A stretch of DNA of 64,000 nt from Symbiodinium natans (GCA_905221605.1 CAJNDS010002588.1:199001-263000); one strand, 5' to 3'. Counted from the stretch's first letter, positions 12,815-23,480 are shown. Made by a program: numbers and translations. Notes: generated by a model from the letters alone, not told the origin.

Positions 12815-12922
12815 CCTCCCGCAGGAGGAATTAAATAAATTAAATATGAAGGCCCCGATTTAAATATGAATATTTAATTCGGGGCCTTCATATTTAAATT
12901 ATGTAATTCCTCCTGCGGGAGG
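12815..12922. repeat. 108-bp palindrome (type P1), copy 2
   Basis: Same palindrome as 6506-6613 with two or three substitutions. Confidence 0.85.
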
Positions 12923-12935
12923 AAGCCCGGCCCCC

Positions 12936-14395
12936 CTCCCCCTCCAGGATTTAAATTATTTAATTATTTAAATTATTTAAATTATTTAATTCCCGGGCCC
13001 GATTTACATAATTTAAATATGAAGCTCCCGAATTAAATATTCATATTTAAATGATGGCCTTCATATTTAAATTATTTAAATCGGGCCCGGGAATTAAATA
13101 ATTTGAACAATTTAAATACTTTAAATAATTTAAATCCTGGAGGGGGGGGGGGCGGGCCTCCTCCCCCAGGAGGAATTAAATATTTTAAATATGAAGGCCT
13201 CGATTTAAATATGAATATTTAATTCGGGCCTNNNNNNNNNNNNNNNNNNNNNNNNNNNNNNNNNNNNNNNNNNNNNNNNNNNNNNNNNNNNNNNNNNNNN
13301 NNNNNNNNNNNNNNNNNNNNNNNNNNNNNNNAAAAAAAAAAAAAAAAAAATTAAAAAAAAATAAAAAAAAATCCTGGAGGGGGGGGGGGGGCCGGGCCTC
13401 CTCCCGCAAGGAAGGAATTAAAATAATCTTTAAATATGAAAAAGCCCCGAATAAATATTAATTTTAAAAATAAAATTCGGGGCCTTCATATTTAATATTT
13501 TTAATCCTCCTTCGGGAGGAGGCCCGGGCCCCCCCCCCCCCCTCCAGGGATTTAAAATAATTTAAATTAATTTAAATGTATTTAATTATTTAATTTCCCG
13601 GCCCGGGGATTTAAATGAATTTAAATATGAGGCCACGATTTTAAATATGATATTAACTTTCGGGAGCTTCATATTTAAATTATTTAATCGGGCCCGGTAA
13701 TTAAATAATTTAAATAATTTAAATATTTTAAATCCTGGAGGGGGGGGGGGGGGGCCCTCCTCCCGCAGGAGGAAAATTAGATAATTTAATATGAAAGGCC
13801 CCGACTTAAATAGTAATATTTAATTCGGGGCCTTCAATAATTTAAATTATTTAATTCTCCTGCGGGAGAGGCCCGCCCCCCCCCCTCGACCCAGTATTTA
13901 AATTATTTAAATTATTTAATTCCCGGGCCCGAATTAAATAATTTAAATATGAAGCTCCCGAATTAAATATTCATATTTAAATCGTGGCCTTCATATTTAA
14001 ATTATTTAAATCGGGCCCGGTAATTAAATAATTTAAATAATTTAAATAATTTAAATAATTTAAATAATTTAAATATTTTAAATCCTGGAGGGGGGGGGCG
14101 GGCCTCCTCCCGCAGGAAGAATTAAATAATTTAAATATGAAGGCTCCGAATTAAATATTCATATTTAATTCGGGGCCTTCATATTTAAATTATTTAATTC
14201 CTCCTGCGGGAGGAGGCCCGCCCCCCCCCCTCCAGGATTTAAATTATTTAAATTATTTAAATTACTTAAATTATTTAAATTATTTAATTCCCGGGCCCGA
14301 ATTAAATAATTTAAATATGAAGCTCCCGAATTAAATATTCATATTTAAATCGGGGCCTTCATATTTAATTCAGGCCTGGGACCCCCCCTAGGACC
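12936..14395. repeat. array of alternating AT-rich palindromes (P1 and P2) flanked by G/C runs
   Basis: P1 palindromes (outer GCAGGAGG/CCTCCTGC) recur at about 13150 (cut by the gap), 13392-13528, 13755-13872 and 14098-14220. They alternate with P2 palindromes (outer CCTCCAGGATTTAAATTATT, inner CGGGCCCG) at about 12945-13137, 13545-13735, 13890-14085 and 14235-14375. The P1+P2 period is near 340 bases. Units beside the gap have many homopolymer-type differences, perhaps low-quality sequence. No gene. Confidence 0.8.
13232..13331. other. assembly gap of exactly 100 N
   Basis: Run of 100 undetermined bases inside the palindrome array, probably a gap of unknown true size. Homopolymer A follows directly (13332-13370). 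Confidence 0.99.
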
Positions 14396-14397
14396 TA

Positions 14398-14500
14398 AAA
14401 TAGGGTCTATTTGGAAGTTGGCTCTTGTAAATAAGTATACGTTTTGGGGCCTTTTTTCCTCTTGTGAACACGAGTGCCAGCTTCCAAATAAACCCTATTT
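14398..14500. mobile_element. MITE-like element, about 103 bp with 25-bp inverted ends
   Basis: The left end AATAGGGTCTATTTGGAAG matches the reverse complement of the right end (CTTCCAAATAAACCCTATT) at 18 of 19 positions, and the match extends inward through TTGGC/GCCAG. Only ~50 bases lie between the ends, so it cannot code for anything. The same left end occurs without a right partner at about 373 and 6647. Confidence 0.6.
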
Positions 14501-14503
14501 AAG

Positions 14504-14548
<45 letters not shown>

Positions 14549-15813
14549 ACCCCCCCCCCCCTTGTGGTGTGGTTGGGGGTTGGTCTTAGGGTTTTAGGGT
14601 TTAGGGTTTAGGGTTTCGGGTTTTAGGGTTTTAGGGTTTTAGGGTTTAGGGTTTAGGGTTTAGGGTTTAGGGTTTTAGGGTTTAGGGTTTAGGGTTTAGG
14701 GTTTAGGGTTTTAGGGTTTTAGGGTTTAGGGTTTAGGGTTTAGGGTTTAGGGTTTTCCCCGCGGATGGGGTACTAAGATGATCCCCCCCCCCTGTGGTGT
14801 GGTTGGGGGTTGGTTTTAGGGTTAGGGTTTAGGGTTCAGGGTTTTAGGGTTTAGGGTTTAAGGTTTAAGACTTAAGGTTTAGGGTTTAGGGTTAGGGTTT
14901 AGGTTTTAGGGTTTGGGGTTTAGGGTTTACGGTTTAGGGGTTTAGGGTTTAGGGTTTAGGGTTTAGGGTTTAGGGTTTAGGGTTTAGGGTTTAGGGTTTA
15001 GGGACCGTAGAGTAGGCTTGGGGGGGGGGGGGGATACCATGGGGGGCGGGGGGGCCCAGGACGCTCGACGCTGAACCATATGATTCAGCCCCCCCCCCCC
15101 CCCAAATCGGGGCCATCGAAGCTTGTTCCCCAAACTTGCCGGTGCTGAAGGTGGAAATTTGGAGGGCCCCTGACTGAGGGTGATCCGGAAAAAAGTAGAA
15201 GTTCTATGGGCTCTAGGTTTCATCCCTGCATCACCCAATGCGCCCTTGGAAGCCTAAATTTCTACAAGGGTGTTCCCAGTACATGGAGAAACCGTTGGGC
15301 CACGCGGACTTCCGGCTTCCGGTTGTAACAGCAGAACGCAAATTGCTGCCATTGTTTGTAACCAGGGTTTAGGGTTTAGGGTTTAGGGTTTAGGGTTTAG
15401 GGTTTAGGGTTTAGGGTTTAGGTATGTACAACAGAGCAAGGAAGTGAATGAGTGCTGCTTCCTTTGCATCTGTCTTGGGACATGCACTCAAACTCGTATT
15501 CCAGGCTGGTCAAGTACCAACGCGGGCATGGTTTAGCTGACTTGCGCCCATGACAGCAAGAACCAAACCTCCACGGAATGAACCTAGACCCCTCAACACT
15601 CCAAACCCCAAAACCCGAAACCTTCAACCCCAAACCCAAACCTTAAACCGCGAACCCAAACCTTAAAACCCCACTCTCAACCCCAAACTCGAAGCCCTAA
15701 ACCCGAAACCCTAAACCCCTAACGCCCTAAGCCTAAGCCCTAAACCCTTAACCCTCAAACCCTCAAACCCCAAACCCTAAACCCCCTTAAGCATCAGTAT
15801 CTAGTATCTGAAG

Positions 15814-15837
15814 GAACCAGCTGCGCTCCAAGCACGC
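15814..15837 (+). CDS. CCT7: CCT7 exon (a): chaperonin eta subunit, near the C-terminus
   Basis: After the acceptor CTGAAG|G the frame reads NQLRSKHA. This matches the CCT eta segment just before the WYGVD motif (LNKLRARHA in animals). The exact 3' end is uncertain: a GC donor at 15832 or a GA donor at 15838 would both keep phase with the next exon, and I chose the longer one because it keeps the conserved HA. This is the most upstream CCT7 piece I can place. The first ~470 residues of the protein are not visible in the window. Confidence 0.55.
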
Positions 15838-16370
15838 GACGGCGGGTCCGGAGGGCCGGTGGCTGGGCTTCGCATGGAGATTCTGGGCTCGCGGGGTTTG
15901 GGGTTTAGGGTTTAGGGTTCAGGGTTTAGGGTTTGGGGTTTGGGGTTTGGGGTTTAGGGTGAAGGGTTTGGGGTTGAGGGTTTAGGGGCTTAGGGTTTAA
16001 ATGATTTAGGGTCAGTCAAGGGTTACCCAAAACGGACGGTGTTTAAGTCCCCGCGCCCCACTGATACCAGCACAATAGTACCAGGGAGGTAAGCGACAGG
16101 AAGGTAAGCGACATGGTGGCTTTGAGCGAACGGCGCACTTCAACATGTAACGGTAAAGCCTAAAGGCCCTAAACCCCAAAGCCCCCAAAGCGTACTTGAA
16201 GGGGTTAAAATGGCGCGGGGTGAAATGCGGAGAACCCACAGCGCACAGCACTGCCTGCACATTTGCCGTTTTATGAACTGCATGCGGGGAATAGGGTGCA
16301 TGAGCAGCACACTGCAGCAAACCCTCAACCTTCAATCCCAAAACCCAATCCCGAGACGAACCCACGCAAG

Positions 16371-16401
16371 GTGGTTTGGTGTCGACTGCATTAACTGCAC
16401 C
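16371..16401 (+). CDS. CCT7: CCT7 exon (b): chaperonin eta subunit
   Basis: The acceptor ACGCAAG|G is followed by codons for WFGVDCINCT, equivalent to the WYGVDINNED segment of CCT eta in the equatorial/ATP-binding domain. It ends at a GC donor (ACC|GCCACT) in phase 0, matching the next exon. The flanking introns contain TTTAGGG/CCCTAAA units. An alternative acceptor at about 16355 would add a few residues. Confidence 0.7.
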
Positions 16402-16474
16402 GCCACTTGACTTCAATTGGGCTTCTTCCAGAGCTACGGGTCTATGAGAGTCTAGCTTAGGTTTTTAGAACGAA

Positions 16475-16484
16475 GCCAGGGCTC

Positions 16485-16539
<55 letters not shown>

Positions 16540-16550
16540 ATCTCTCCTTC
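16475..16550. repeat. TC/GA microsatellite
   Basis: CTCTCTCT run with a few T and G interruptions, inside the presumed CCT7 intron between exons (b) and (c). Confidence 0.9.
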
Positions 16551-16661
16551 TCATGAAGATCCTAAATCTTGGTGCGTGTTCGAAGAAGGGAGGGAGGCTT
16601 TCTGCTCCGATTTTGCGTGAGCCCCAAACCTCCTGGGCCGGACGGTGGACATCTTGCCCAG

Positions 16662-16691
16662 GTGTGCGATGCCTTCCTAAGCTACATCTGG
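16662..16691 (+). CDS. CCT7: CCT7 exon (c): chaperonin eta subunit
   Basis: A 30-base exon between TTGCCCAG and a GC donor (TGG|GCACCT). It encodes VCDAFLSYIW, matching the ADNFEAFVW segment that precedes EPA in CCT eta. Phase 0 at both ends. Confidence 0.75.
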
Positions 16692-17328
16692 GCACCTGGC
16701 CAGCAATCCCCGAAAAATGCGAAGGCCCTTGCACATCTGGACCCCAAAGCCGTGCATTGTCCTGGGAGTTCTCTTGTGTTCGGGCTGAGTTTAGCGGTTT
16801 GTGGGCGGGGGCTTTTAGGATACCTGCGGCGCCGGGATATTTCGGGGCTTCGGGATTTGGATTTGGATGGTCTAGAGTTTAAGGCTTGGTAGCCAAGGGT
16901 CTGCTTTGTGCACTTGGGATGCAGGGTGGGTTTTTTGCGTCAGATCAACTTCTTAAACTCAAGTTCGGCCCTGGTGTGCCGGTGGATGCCTCTCAGAGGC
17001 CCAAAACTTTGAAGAGAACGCTACACACCCTGAGCTGCCTTGAACCCACACGCCCACACCCGCGTCAGAAAGCCTGCCTGCCCCAAGCCTTCGAGCCGAC
17101 AAAAACCTTTCGGGTTCAGGGTTTAGGGTTTTAGGGTTTAGGGTTTAGGGTTGAGGGTTTGAGTTTAGACCCAACCCCGTAAGACTCAGACCCCACAAGC
17201 CCTAAACTCTCGAACCCTAAACCCCCGGGCGCAAACCCTAAACCCTGAACCCTGAACCCTGAACCCTGAACCCTAAACCTTGAACCGTGAACCCTGAACC
17301 CTGAGAGCCTGTGCTGTGCGGCACCCAG

Positions 17329-17373
17329 GAGCCCGTTCTTGTCAAGGAGAGCGCGATCAACGCAGCGACGGAG
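17329..17373 (+). CDS. CCT7: CCT7 exon (d): chaperonin eta subunit
   Basis: CCT (TRiC) is the cytosolic ring chaperonin that folds actin, tubulin and many other proteins with ATP; eta is one of its eight subunits. This 45-base exon lies between GGCACCCAG and a GC donor (GAG|GCCGAT). It encodes EPVLVKESAINAATE and continues without a phase break from exon (c) (…YIW|EPVLVK…), as in the WEPALVK…A(L/I)xxA(S/T)E segment of CCT eta. Third codon positions are mostly G or C. Eta is favoured over alpha or gamma because of the residues that follow in the next exons. Confidence 0.85.
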
Positions 17374-17497
17374 GCCGATCGCCGTCACGAAGCCAGGGCT
17401 TAGAGTGTTTGGGTGTTTAGGGTTGAGGGTTCAGGGTTCAGGGTTTAGGGCTTAGGGTTTAAGTTTAGGGCTTGAGGGGGCTCTTCAGCTGGGTCAG

Positions 17498-17526
17498 GCC
17501 GCCTGCCTCATTCTCTCCATCGACGA
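17498..17526 (+). CDS. CCT7: CCT7 exon (e): chaperonin eta subunit
   Basis: After the acceptor GGGTCAG the codons read AACLILSID plus GA of the next codon. This is the diagnostic AACLIVSVDE block of CCT eta. The GC donor (GA|GCGGCT) lets the first base of exon (f) complete the Glu codon, giving SIDETVKNPQ across the junction. Confidence 0.87.
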
Positions 17527-17717
17527 GCGGCTGGGCATCGCATCTGGTGGGGAAGAGGTCGAGGGTTTATGGTTTATTCGGGTTCCTTAGGGTATAGAGT
17601 TTAGGGTTTAGGGTTGAGGAGTTTAGGGGCATTTAGGGGTTTAGGAGTTTAGGGAATTATGCTTTAGGGTGTGGGTATGTGAGGCCCCAAGCTGCTCAAA
17701 GCCCCTGCCGTGCCCAG

Positions 17718-17784
17718 GACGGTGAAGAATCCGCAGAGCGAGAAGCCCCAGGGCATGCCAGGCAAGGGCAAAGGCAAGGGCAAG
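17718..17784 (+). CDS. CCT7: CCT7 exon (f): chaperonin eta subunit, start of the C-terminal tail
   Basis: After GTGCCCAG the codons read TVKNPQSEKPQGMPG followed by alternating Gly-Lys. CCT eta continues in the same way after SVDE: (T)(I/V)KNP, then a Gly-rich basic tail. The donor is probably GC (AAG|GCGCCC) in phase 0. Confidence 0.87.
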
Positions 17785-18403
17785 GCGCCCTCGCTCGCTG
17801 TGTTTTTTTTTGCGAGCCCCGCTCGCTGTGTCTCTGTGTCTCTGTGTCTCTGTGTCTCCGTGTCTCTGTGTCTCTGTTTCCCTCCTTGTTTCCTGAAACC
17901 GAACCACACCCCGGAACACCCTATACAAGCCCTTTTTTTTGGCGGGGGGGGGGGAGGGTGGCTGTAGGGGCTACACCAGCCAAATGCGAGCGCCAAATCT
18001 CGGCAATGGCAAGCTGCCCCCTGAAACCTAAACCAGGGTTTAGGGTTTTGGTTTTCTAAAAGTTGGCTCACGGGAAGTCTTTTGCTGTTCCCTTATTGGA
18101 GTTTGGAAGGTTCCAGTATTGCAAGATCTTGTGGGGGTGCTTCAGGGGCCCCAACCTAGTAACCCTACGCCCCAAGCCTTGCAACCCTAAAGCCCTGAAC
18201 CCTAGACCCTGAACCCTCAGCCTCAGAAAACCCCAATTGCTATAAACCCCAATCTTCACAAACCTCACCTTACACACCCCGGATAAACCCCGAAAAAATC
18301 GTAAGCATAAGCCTTCACACAAAACCCTATAAACTCTTGACCAAACCCCCCCCAAAAAGTTGTAAGCCCTACACAGTACCCTAAACAGAGACCTCTTGGC
18401 CAG

Positions 18404-18460
18404 GGCATGGGCATGATGGGCAAGGGCCGAGGCCGCGGTGCGCGTGTCCTCAAGGGCTGA
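18404..18460 (+). CDS. CCT7: CCT7 last exon (g) with stop codon
   Basis: After CTTGGCCAG the frame reads GMGMMGKGRGRGARVLKG and ends in TGA at 18458-18460. A Gly/Arg-rich, Met-containing tail is the normal end of CCT eta; these flexible tails project into the folding chamber. The exon is in phase with exon (f). The five joins among exons (b)-(g) all keep one frame, which would be very unlikely by chance. Confidence 0.87.
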   Translation, partial: GMGMMGKGRGRGARVLKG

Positions 18461-20571
18461 GCCAGCGACGCACCGGGGGCAGCGAAGCACCAAAAAGAAA
18501 AAGCGAAGCGCAGCGGGCGGCTTCAGGGCGTTTTGTGGTTTTTTGTTGGGTGGATTTCCGGATGTTCTAGGGTCCTTAGGAGTCAAGAGGGGCTTTTAAC
18601 AACCCTATAAGGATATTTAGGATTTAGGGGGCAAGATAAGGGGTCTAATTATTCCGCTTCTTGAAGAAGTAAGTAGGGACTGGGGTGCCCACAACATAGT
18701 TGCTTACCAAGAGCCAGGAAGACAAATCAGCCGGGCTTGAAGGGGAGGGTTGGGGGGGGGGGAGGGGGTGGGCGGGGCTTTGGTGAAGGGCTTGGAGGGA
18801 TTTTAGCATTCTTAGGATTTCGTGAGCCTTCTTCGAGAGTCCGAGCTTGGGTTTCAGGGGGCTGATGGTTGCTGCAGGAAAGCATCAACCGTGAGCCCCT
18901 AATCTTTCATCCCTAAACTACCTGAGCTTCCGTTCACAGTTAAGAATTGGGGAAGCTGCATGCCAATGCCACGCGCTTAAGATCCCTCACAGCACAACTG
19001 ACAACAGCCCGAAATCCAACAGAAAGCCCAAGCAAGCAACCCCGAAACCCCGAAAATTCCGAGAAAACCCGAAACCCACCAGCCGACCTCGGACCCTGCC
19101 TTCCTCCCCTGAGTATCTTAGATGTGGTTCCCGAATTTGTGAGGTCCGTCTTGTGGGTAATTTGGACACCTTTATCCTAAACCCCAAACCCCAAACCCTA
19201 AACCCCAAACCCCCAACCCCAAACCCTAACCCTAAACCCTGCACCCTAACCCCTAAATCCTAAACCAACATCATGCTGTTTTGGGGTTTAGGATTTTGGG
19301 TTCAAAGTTTCTGTTTTCTCCCCGGGCCCAAAAGGGGACCCGTTGTTGGACTAGCCCCGCATGTCTCCGAGGTGATGGCCCAGCTGCCAATGTCTGAGGG
19401 GCCCTACCCTGAACCGTGGAATCTTAGGGTTTCGGGTTTAGGGTTTAGGGTTCAGGGTTTAGGGTTTAGGCTTATATAGGGTTTAGGGTTCAGGGTTTAG
19501 TGTGAACTGCCTGAGGGCCTTTATCGTGGTTTGGGAATGGTAAGTTAGGGCTTGGGGCTCCGGGAAGCTCAGGGTGTAGGATTGAGAGGGGTTAAGACAG
19601 CAGCAACGGCAAGAAGGAGCAGAACACTTTCCGAAGGGCAGCAGCAGAGCCACATGGCTGTACACCTGGAGACACCTTGGCTTTGCACATGCAGCTCGGA
19701 CATGTCAGCTTCGGCATGCGCTGTCCCCTGCAAGCACAGGAGCACGTAGTACTGCTTGGCGGCGTATGCAAGAGTAAGTGAGTCTCACACAGCAACTTTA
19801 GATCGAGTTTCATCACATCTCTCAAGGTTGGACTACGATACTTTGGGGAGGGGTGATGCGCCTGAACACGATCGAAGGTGCCCTCCCGCGTGCGAAGAAA
19901 AGGTGGAGCGAAAAGAATGCTGCCCAAAGCTCACGGCTCCGATGTGGGTGTTCCTTGCGATGTTCCCCCCGGACTGTTAGTATAAGGGGGGACATCCCAA
20001 GGTGCTCCCCTCACCTACCATCCCGACCCATCCCCCAAAAACCACAAGGGAGCTGACAAGCATCCTTATCATTGGCATGGCACTGTCGTTTCTAATTGTC
20101 AGCTTGTTGTTGACGACCTCGGAAGTGGCGCTTCTTGGGTTGGGGGCGGGGGGGAGGGGGCTGCGCAATGCATGTTGGGATTTGCTTCGAGATGCATCTA
20201 GCAGCTCCACACGTCCTAGGTCCACATTGTTTCCTTCATGGATGGATTTCAGCCTTAGGCTAAAACCCTTCTCCCTATACCCTTAAACGCTAAACCCTAA
20301 ACCCAAAGCCCAAAGCCCAAAGCCCAGAGCCCAGAGCCCAAAGCCCAAAGCCCAAAGCCCAAAGCCCTACACTCCCTACGAAAGGCTAAGGCTAAGGTCC
20401 AGAGATGCACTGAACCCTCCTACCTAGGGTTTTATCGGGTCCAAGAGGGTTTAGGGTTTAGAGGGGTTTTGGGTTCAGGGTTTAGAGGGTTTAGGGTGTA
20501 GGAGTTAGAGGGTTTAGGGCTTAGAGACTTTTTGGATTCAAGGGTCTACATCGATGTGCATGGATCGCCAG

Positions 20572-20638
20572 GGATTGGCCCGTGAGCGGCTGTCCATGAT
20601 CGTGTCCGACTGCACCTGGAAGGCCCCCTTTGCGAAGC
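20572..20638 (+). CDS. putative exon, unknown gene
   Basis: Acceptor ATCGCCAG and donor C|GTATGT (canonical). The frame reads ERLSMIVSDCTWKAPFAK with G/C-rich third positions. Telomere-like repeats lie on both sides. Not recognised. Confidence 0.42.
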
Positions 20639-21079
20639 GTATGTCAAGCGATGGCCTAGCTGCGGCTTAGGGTTTAGAGGGTGTTTGGTGTTCATCTCTA
20701 AACCCTAAACCCTAGACCCTAAACCCTAAACCCCTTTCATCCTCAAAGCATGGTTGAGGTGAGATTTGACACTGCTTTCGGGTCTAGGCTCTACCAGGTC
20801 AAACCCTAACGTAAACGGCTTTGGGTCACATACAGTTGAGTTGAGGCGGCCTGTTGAGTACCCCAAACATTCCTGCAGCCTTGGAGCCAGACCCGAAGAA
20901 GCCCTCGACTCAACCCTAAACCCCGCCCCCAAATCCCTAAACACCCTCAACTCTAAAAGCCTTCAAGCCCTAAACCCTCAACCCTAAACCCTAAACCCTC
21001 AACCCTAAACCCTAAACCCTAAGCCCTAAACCCTAAACCCTAAACCCTAAACCCTCCGCACCCCCTCCGCGGGAACCAG

Positions 21080-21118
21080 GCGAACCAACTCCGGCAGGGC
21101 TTGGCGCGCGCGGAGCAG
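21080..21118 (+). CDS. putative exon, unknown gene
   Basis: Acceptor AACCAG, open frame ANQLRQGLARAEQ, GC donor GCCGATGG. That donor is almost the same as the one after CCT7 exon (d) (GCCGATCG). Flanked by CCCTAAA and TTTAGGG arrays. Confidence 0.38.
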
Positions 21119-22014
21119 GCCGATGGCCCAACTCCAAACTCGGGGTTTTCTTTCGGGATCAGACTCAAGAGGCTTAAGCAGGGTTTAGGGTTTAGGGTTT
21201 AGGGTTTAGGGTTTAGGGTTTAGGGTTTAGGGTTTAGGGTTTAGGGTTTAACACCAAAGCCCTGCTTAAAGCTCTAAAACAGGTTTCGGGTGCAGGGTTT
21301 CGGGTTGAGGTTTAGGGTTCCTCAATTCGTGTAGTCTCCAAGATCCCTCCTTAGCCCTCGGAAATCGACGGCAGGGACTTGAGAAGATGGCCAGGGGAGT
21401 TGGAGTTGGAGGGGGCCGTTTTCTAAGTACCCTTCAGAAAGGACCAACCAGTATTGCTGGACAGCCGATCAACCCTAGGGTTTAGGGATTAGGGTTTAGG
21501 GTTTAGGGTAACCTTCTTCGAAATACCTTCAGTGCTTGGACCGGAGTCATCCACACGCGTCAAGCCGAAGCGTGAAGGAGGCAAGCAAGCAATGACTCGA
21601 TCACCCCAACGTGTGCCAGCAAGAGATGGGTCCCCGCATCCACGGATGAATGGACGCAGTATTTCAGCAGTTGCGGATGTCTAAACCCTAAACCTTAAAC
21701 CCTACATAGGGACAGCATTGTGTATACAGATCAAGCATTTGTTATGGCAGGGTTAAGTCAAGGCTCTCAGGGCCAAACCCTCAGCCCGACACTTTGGCCC
21801 AAGACCCTAAACCCCATGGTACCCTTACCATGAGAATGGTGTCCTTGTAGGTCAGTACATCCCCAAAGCCCAAAAATTCTAAACAAACCCGAACGCCAAT
21901 AAGCCCAAAAGACTTAGAAGCCTTAAGAGACCTAAACCCTGAACCCTAAACCCTAAACCCTAAACCCTAAACCCTATAAACGCCCTAAGCTCTGAGCGTC
22001 AGAGGCCTCCACAG

Positions 22015-22079
22015 AGCTGCAGACCTACTTCAGCGTGTCTTCGCCTAAGAAGAAGGAGACGGTACAGGACCAGCTCTCG
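22015..22079 (+). CDS. putative exon, unknown gene
   Basis: After TCCACAG the frame reads LQTYFSVSSPKKKETVQDQ with strong coding-like codons. It lies between a CCCTAAA array and a G-rich degenerate repeat. The 3' boundary is approximate. Confidence 0.4.
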
Positions 22080-22635
22080 GATAGCAGTTTAGCGGGCTTA
22101 GGGGGGTTTTAGGGGCTTCGGGTTTTGGGGGGGCTTAGGGGGATTTAGGGGGGGATTTTGAAGTCTTTTTTGGGTTGTTTTGTTTGGGTGGGGGCGGGGG
22201 TGGGGGTTAGAGGGGTTTAGGGCGTCTTCTGGCCGTAAAGAAGCGTCTGATGACACTATACAGTTCTCGCTCCTTCATATGCACACATGGCCGAAGCCTC
22301 TACAGCCCTACATACACTCTAAACCCGAAACCCTAAACCGCAAAGTTACACAAGGACCAAGAACTCCCACTAAGTTCTTCTGCCAGCCGCATCTGGTAAC
22401 CCACGCGGCCATGACCAAGTGTAGCCTCAAACCTGTTGAAGAAGTGCCATGATTGTAGGGGTTTAGGGTTTTAGGGCTCAGGGCCCCCGATGAGAAGGCC
22501 TCCACTAAACGCGTCTTTAGGGTTCAGGGCTCCTTATGAGAAGGCCTGCACTAAACGCGTCTCCAACTCTTTAGGAACAAAAATCCCCCCCACCCCCCCC
22601 CCCCCCCCCCCTCCCCCCAAATTGTGTCGCAGCAG

Positions 22636-22672
22636 GAATCCGGGGCGGCGACGCAGGCACTGTTGAAGCTGA
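22636..22672 (+). CDS. putative exon, unknown gene
   Basis: Acceptor GCAGCAG, frame ESGAATQALLKL, donor A|GTTGAG. Followed directly by TTTAGGG units. Confidence 0.35.
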
Positions 22673-23203
22673 GTTGAGGTTTTAGGGTTTATAGGGTTCA
22701 GGGTTTAGGGTTTTGGGGTTTAGGGTTTAGGGTTTAGGGTTTAGGGTGCAGGATTAAGGCTTCAGAGTTTATATGGGGTTGAAGCAGGGCGTTGAACTCG
22801 TGGCTGGGTTTTTGAGGAGTCATGTGTTTCGAGTCCGACTTCGTCTGGCTAGGCAAGCGTACCTGTGTTTGAAAAGAGAGGTGGCGCAAGTTGAAAGGTT
22901 CCATGAACCACCAAAACGGAAAGCCCCACACACCCCGATTGCCCTTATCTCCCAAATTCCATACGCACCCTGAAACTCTGAAACCCTGAAACCCTGAAAC
23001 CCTGAAACCCTGAAACCCCGAAACCCCGAAACCCCGAAACCTAAACCCTAAACCCTGTATGGGTGCGCTTCAAGGTTTAGGCTCTAGGGTGTTAGGGTTT
23101 TAGGGCTTGGGGTTTAGGGTTCAGGCTTCAGGGTTCTAGGGTTCAGGGGTTCAGGGGTTTCGGGGTTTAGGGTAGTAGGGGTTTAGGGTTTCGGGTGCCT
23201 CAG

Positions 23204-23287
23204 GCGTGGCAAGAATATTGCGATGCGCGCATCACGGCAGGCAGCCAAGCCGCATCACCGGGTGCCGCCGGAGCAGCCGGGAGCTCG
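23204..23287 (+). CDS. putative exon, unknown gene
   Basis: Acceptor GCCTCAG, 28 open codons starting AWQEYCDARITAGSQAA and ending in an Ala/Gly/Ser-rich stretch, with a GC donor (TCG|GCCCTG). Flanked by telomere-like repeats of opposite orientation. Confidence 0.45.
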
Positions 23288-23480
23288 GCCCTGCAAACCC
23301 TCTAAAGCCTAAACCCCTAAAACCTTTTGGAAACCCTAAACCCTAAACCCTAAACCCTAAACCCTAAACCCTAAACCCTAAACCCTAAACCCTAAACCCT
23401 AAACCCTAAACCCTAAACCCTAAACCCTAAAAACCCTAAACCCTAAACCCTAAACCCTAAACCCTAAACCCCTAGCCGAG

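Larger units (their letters stand above)
6637..12935. repeat. 6.3-kb composite tandem repeat, copy 2
   Basis: Direct repeat of copy 1 with scattered substitutions and small indels. An example is the insertion around 7890-7905 that adds 23 bases. The copies differ enough that this is not a simple double reading of one sequence, but two collapsed haplotypes placed in tandem cannot be excluded. No gene seen. Confidence 0.9.

Noticed and set aside
14577-15003. True chromosome end (telomere)
   Set aside because: Repeats are degenerate, flip orientation many times and have exons between them, so they are interstitial.
15279-15335. Island with YMEKPLGHADFRLP as an earlier CCT7 exon
   Set aside because: Similarity to the KYLRDYS segment of CCT eta is too weak and the boundaries do not give a consistent phase.
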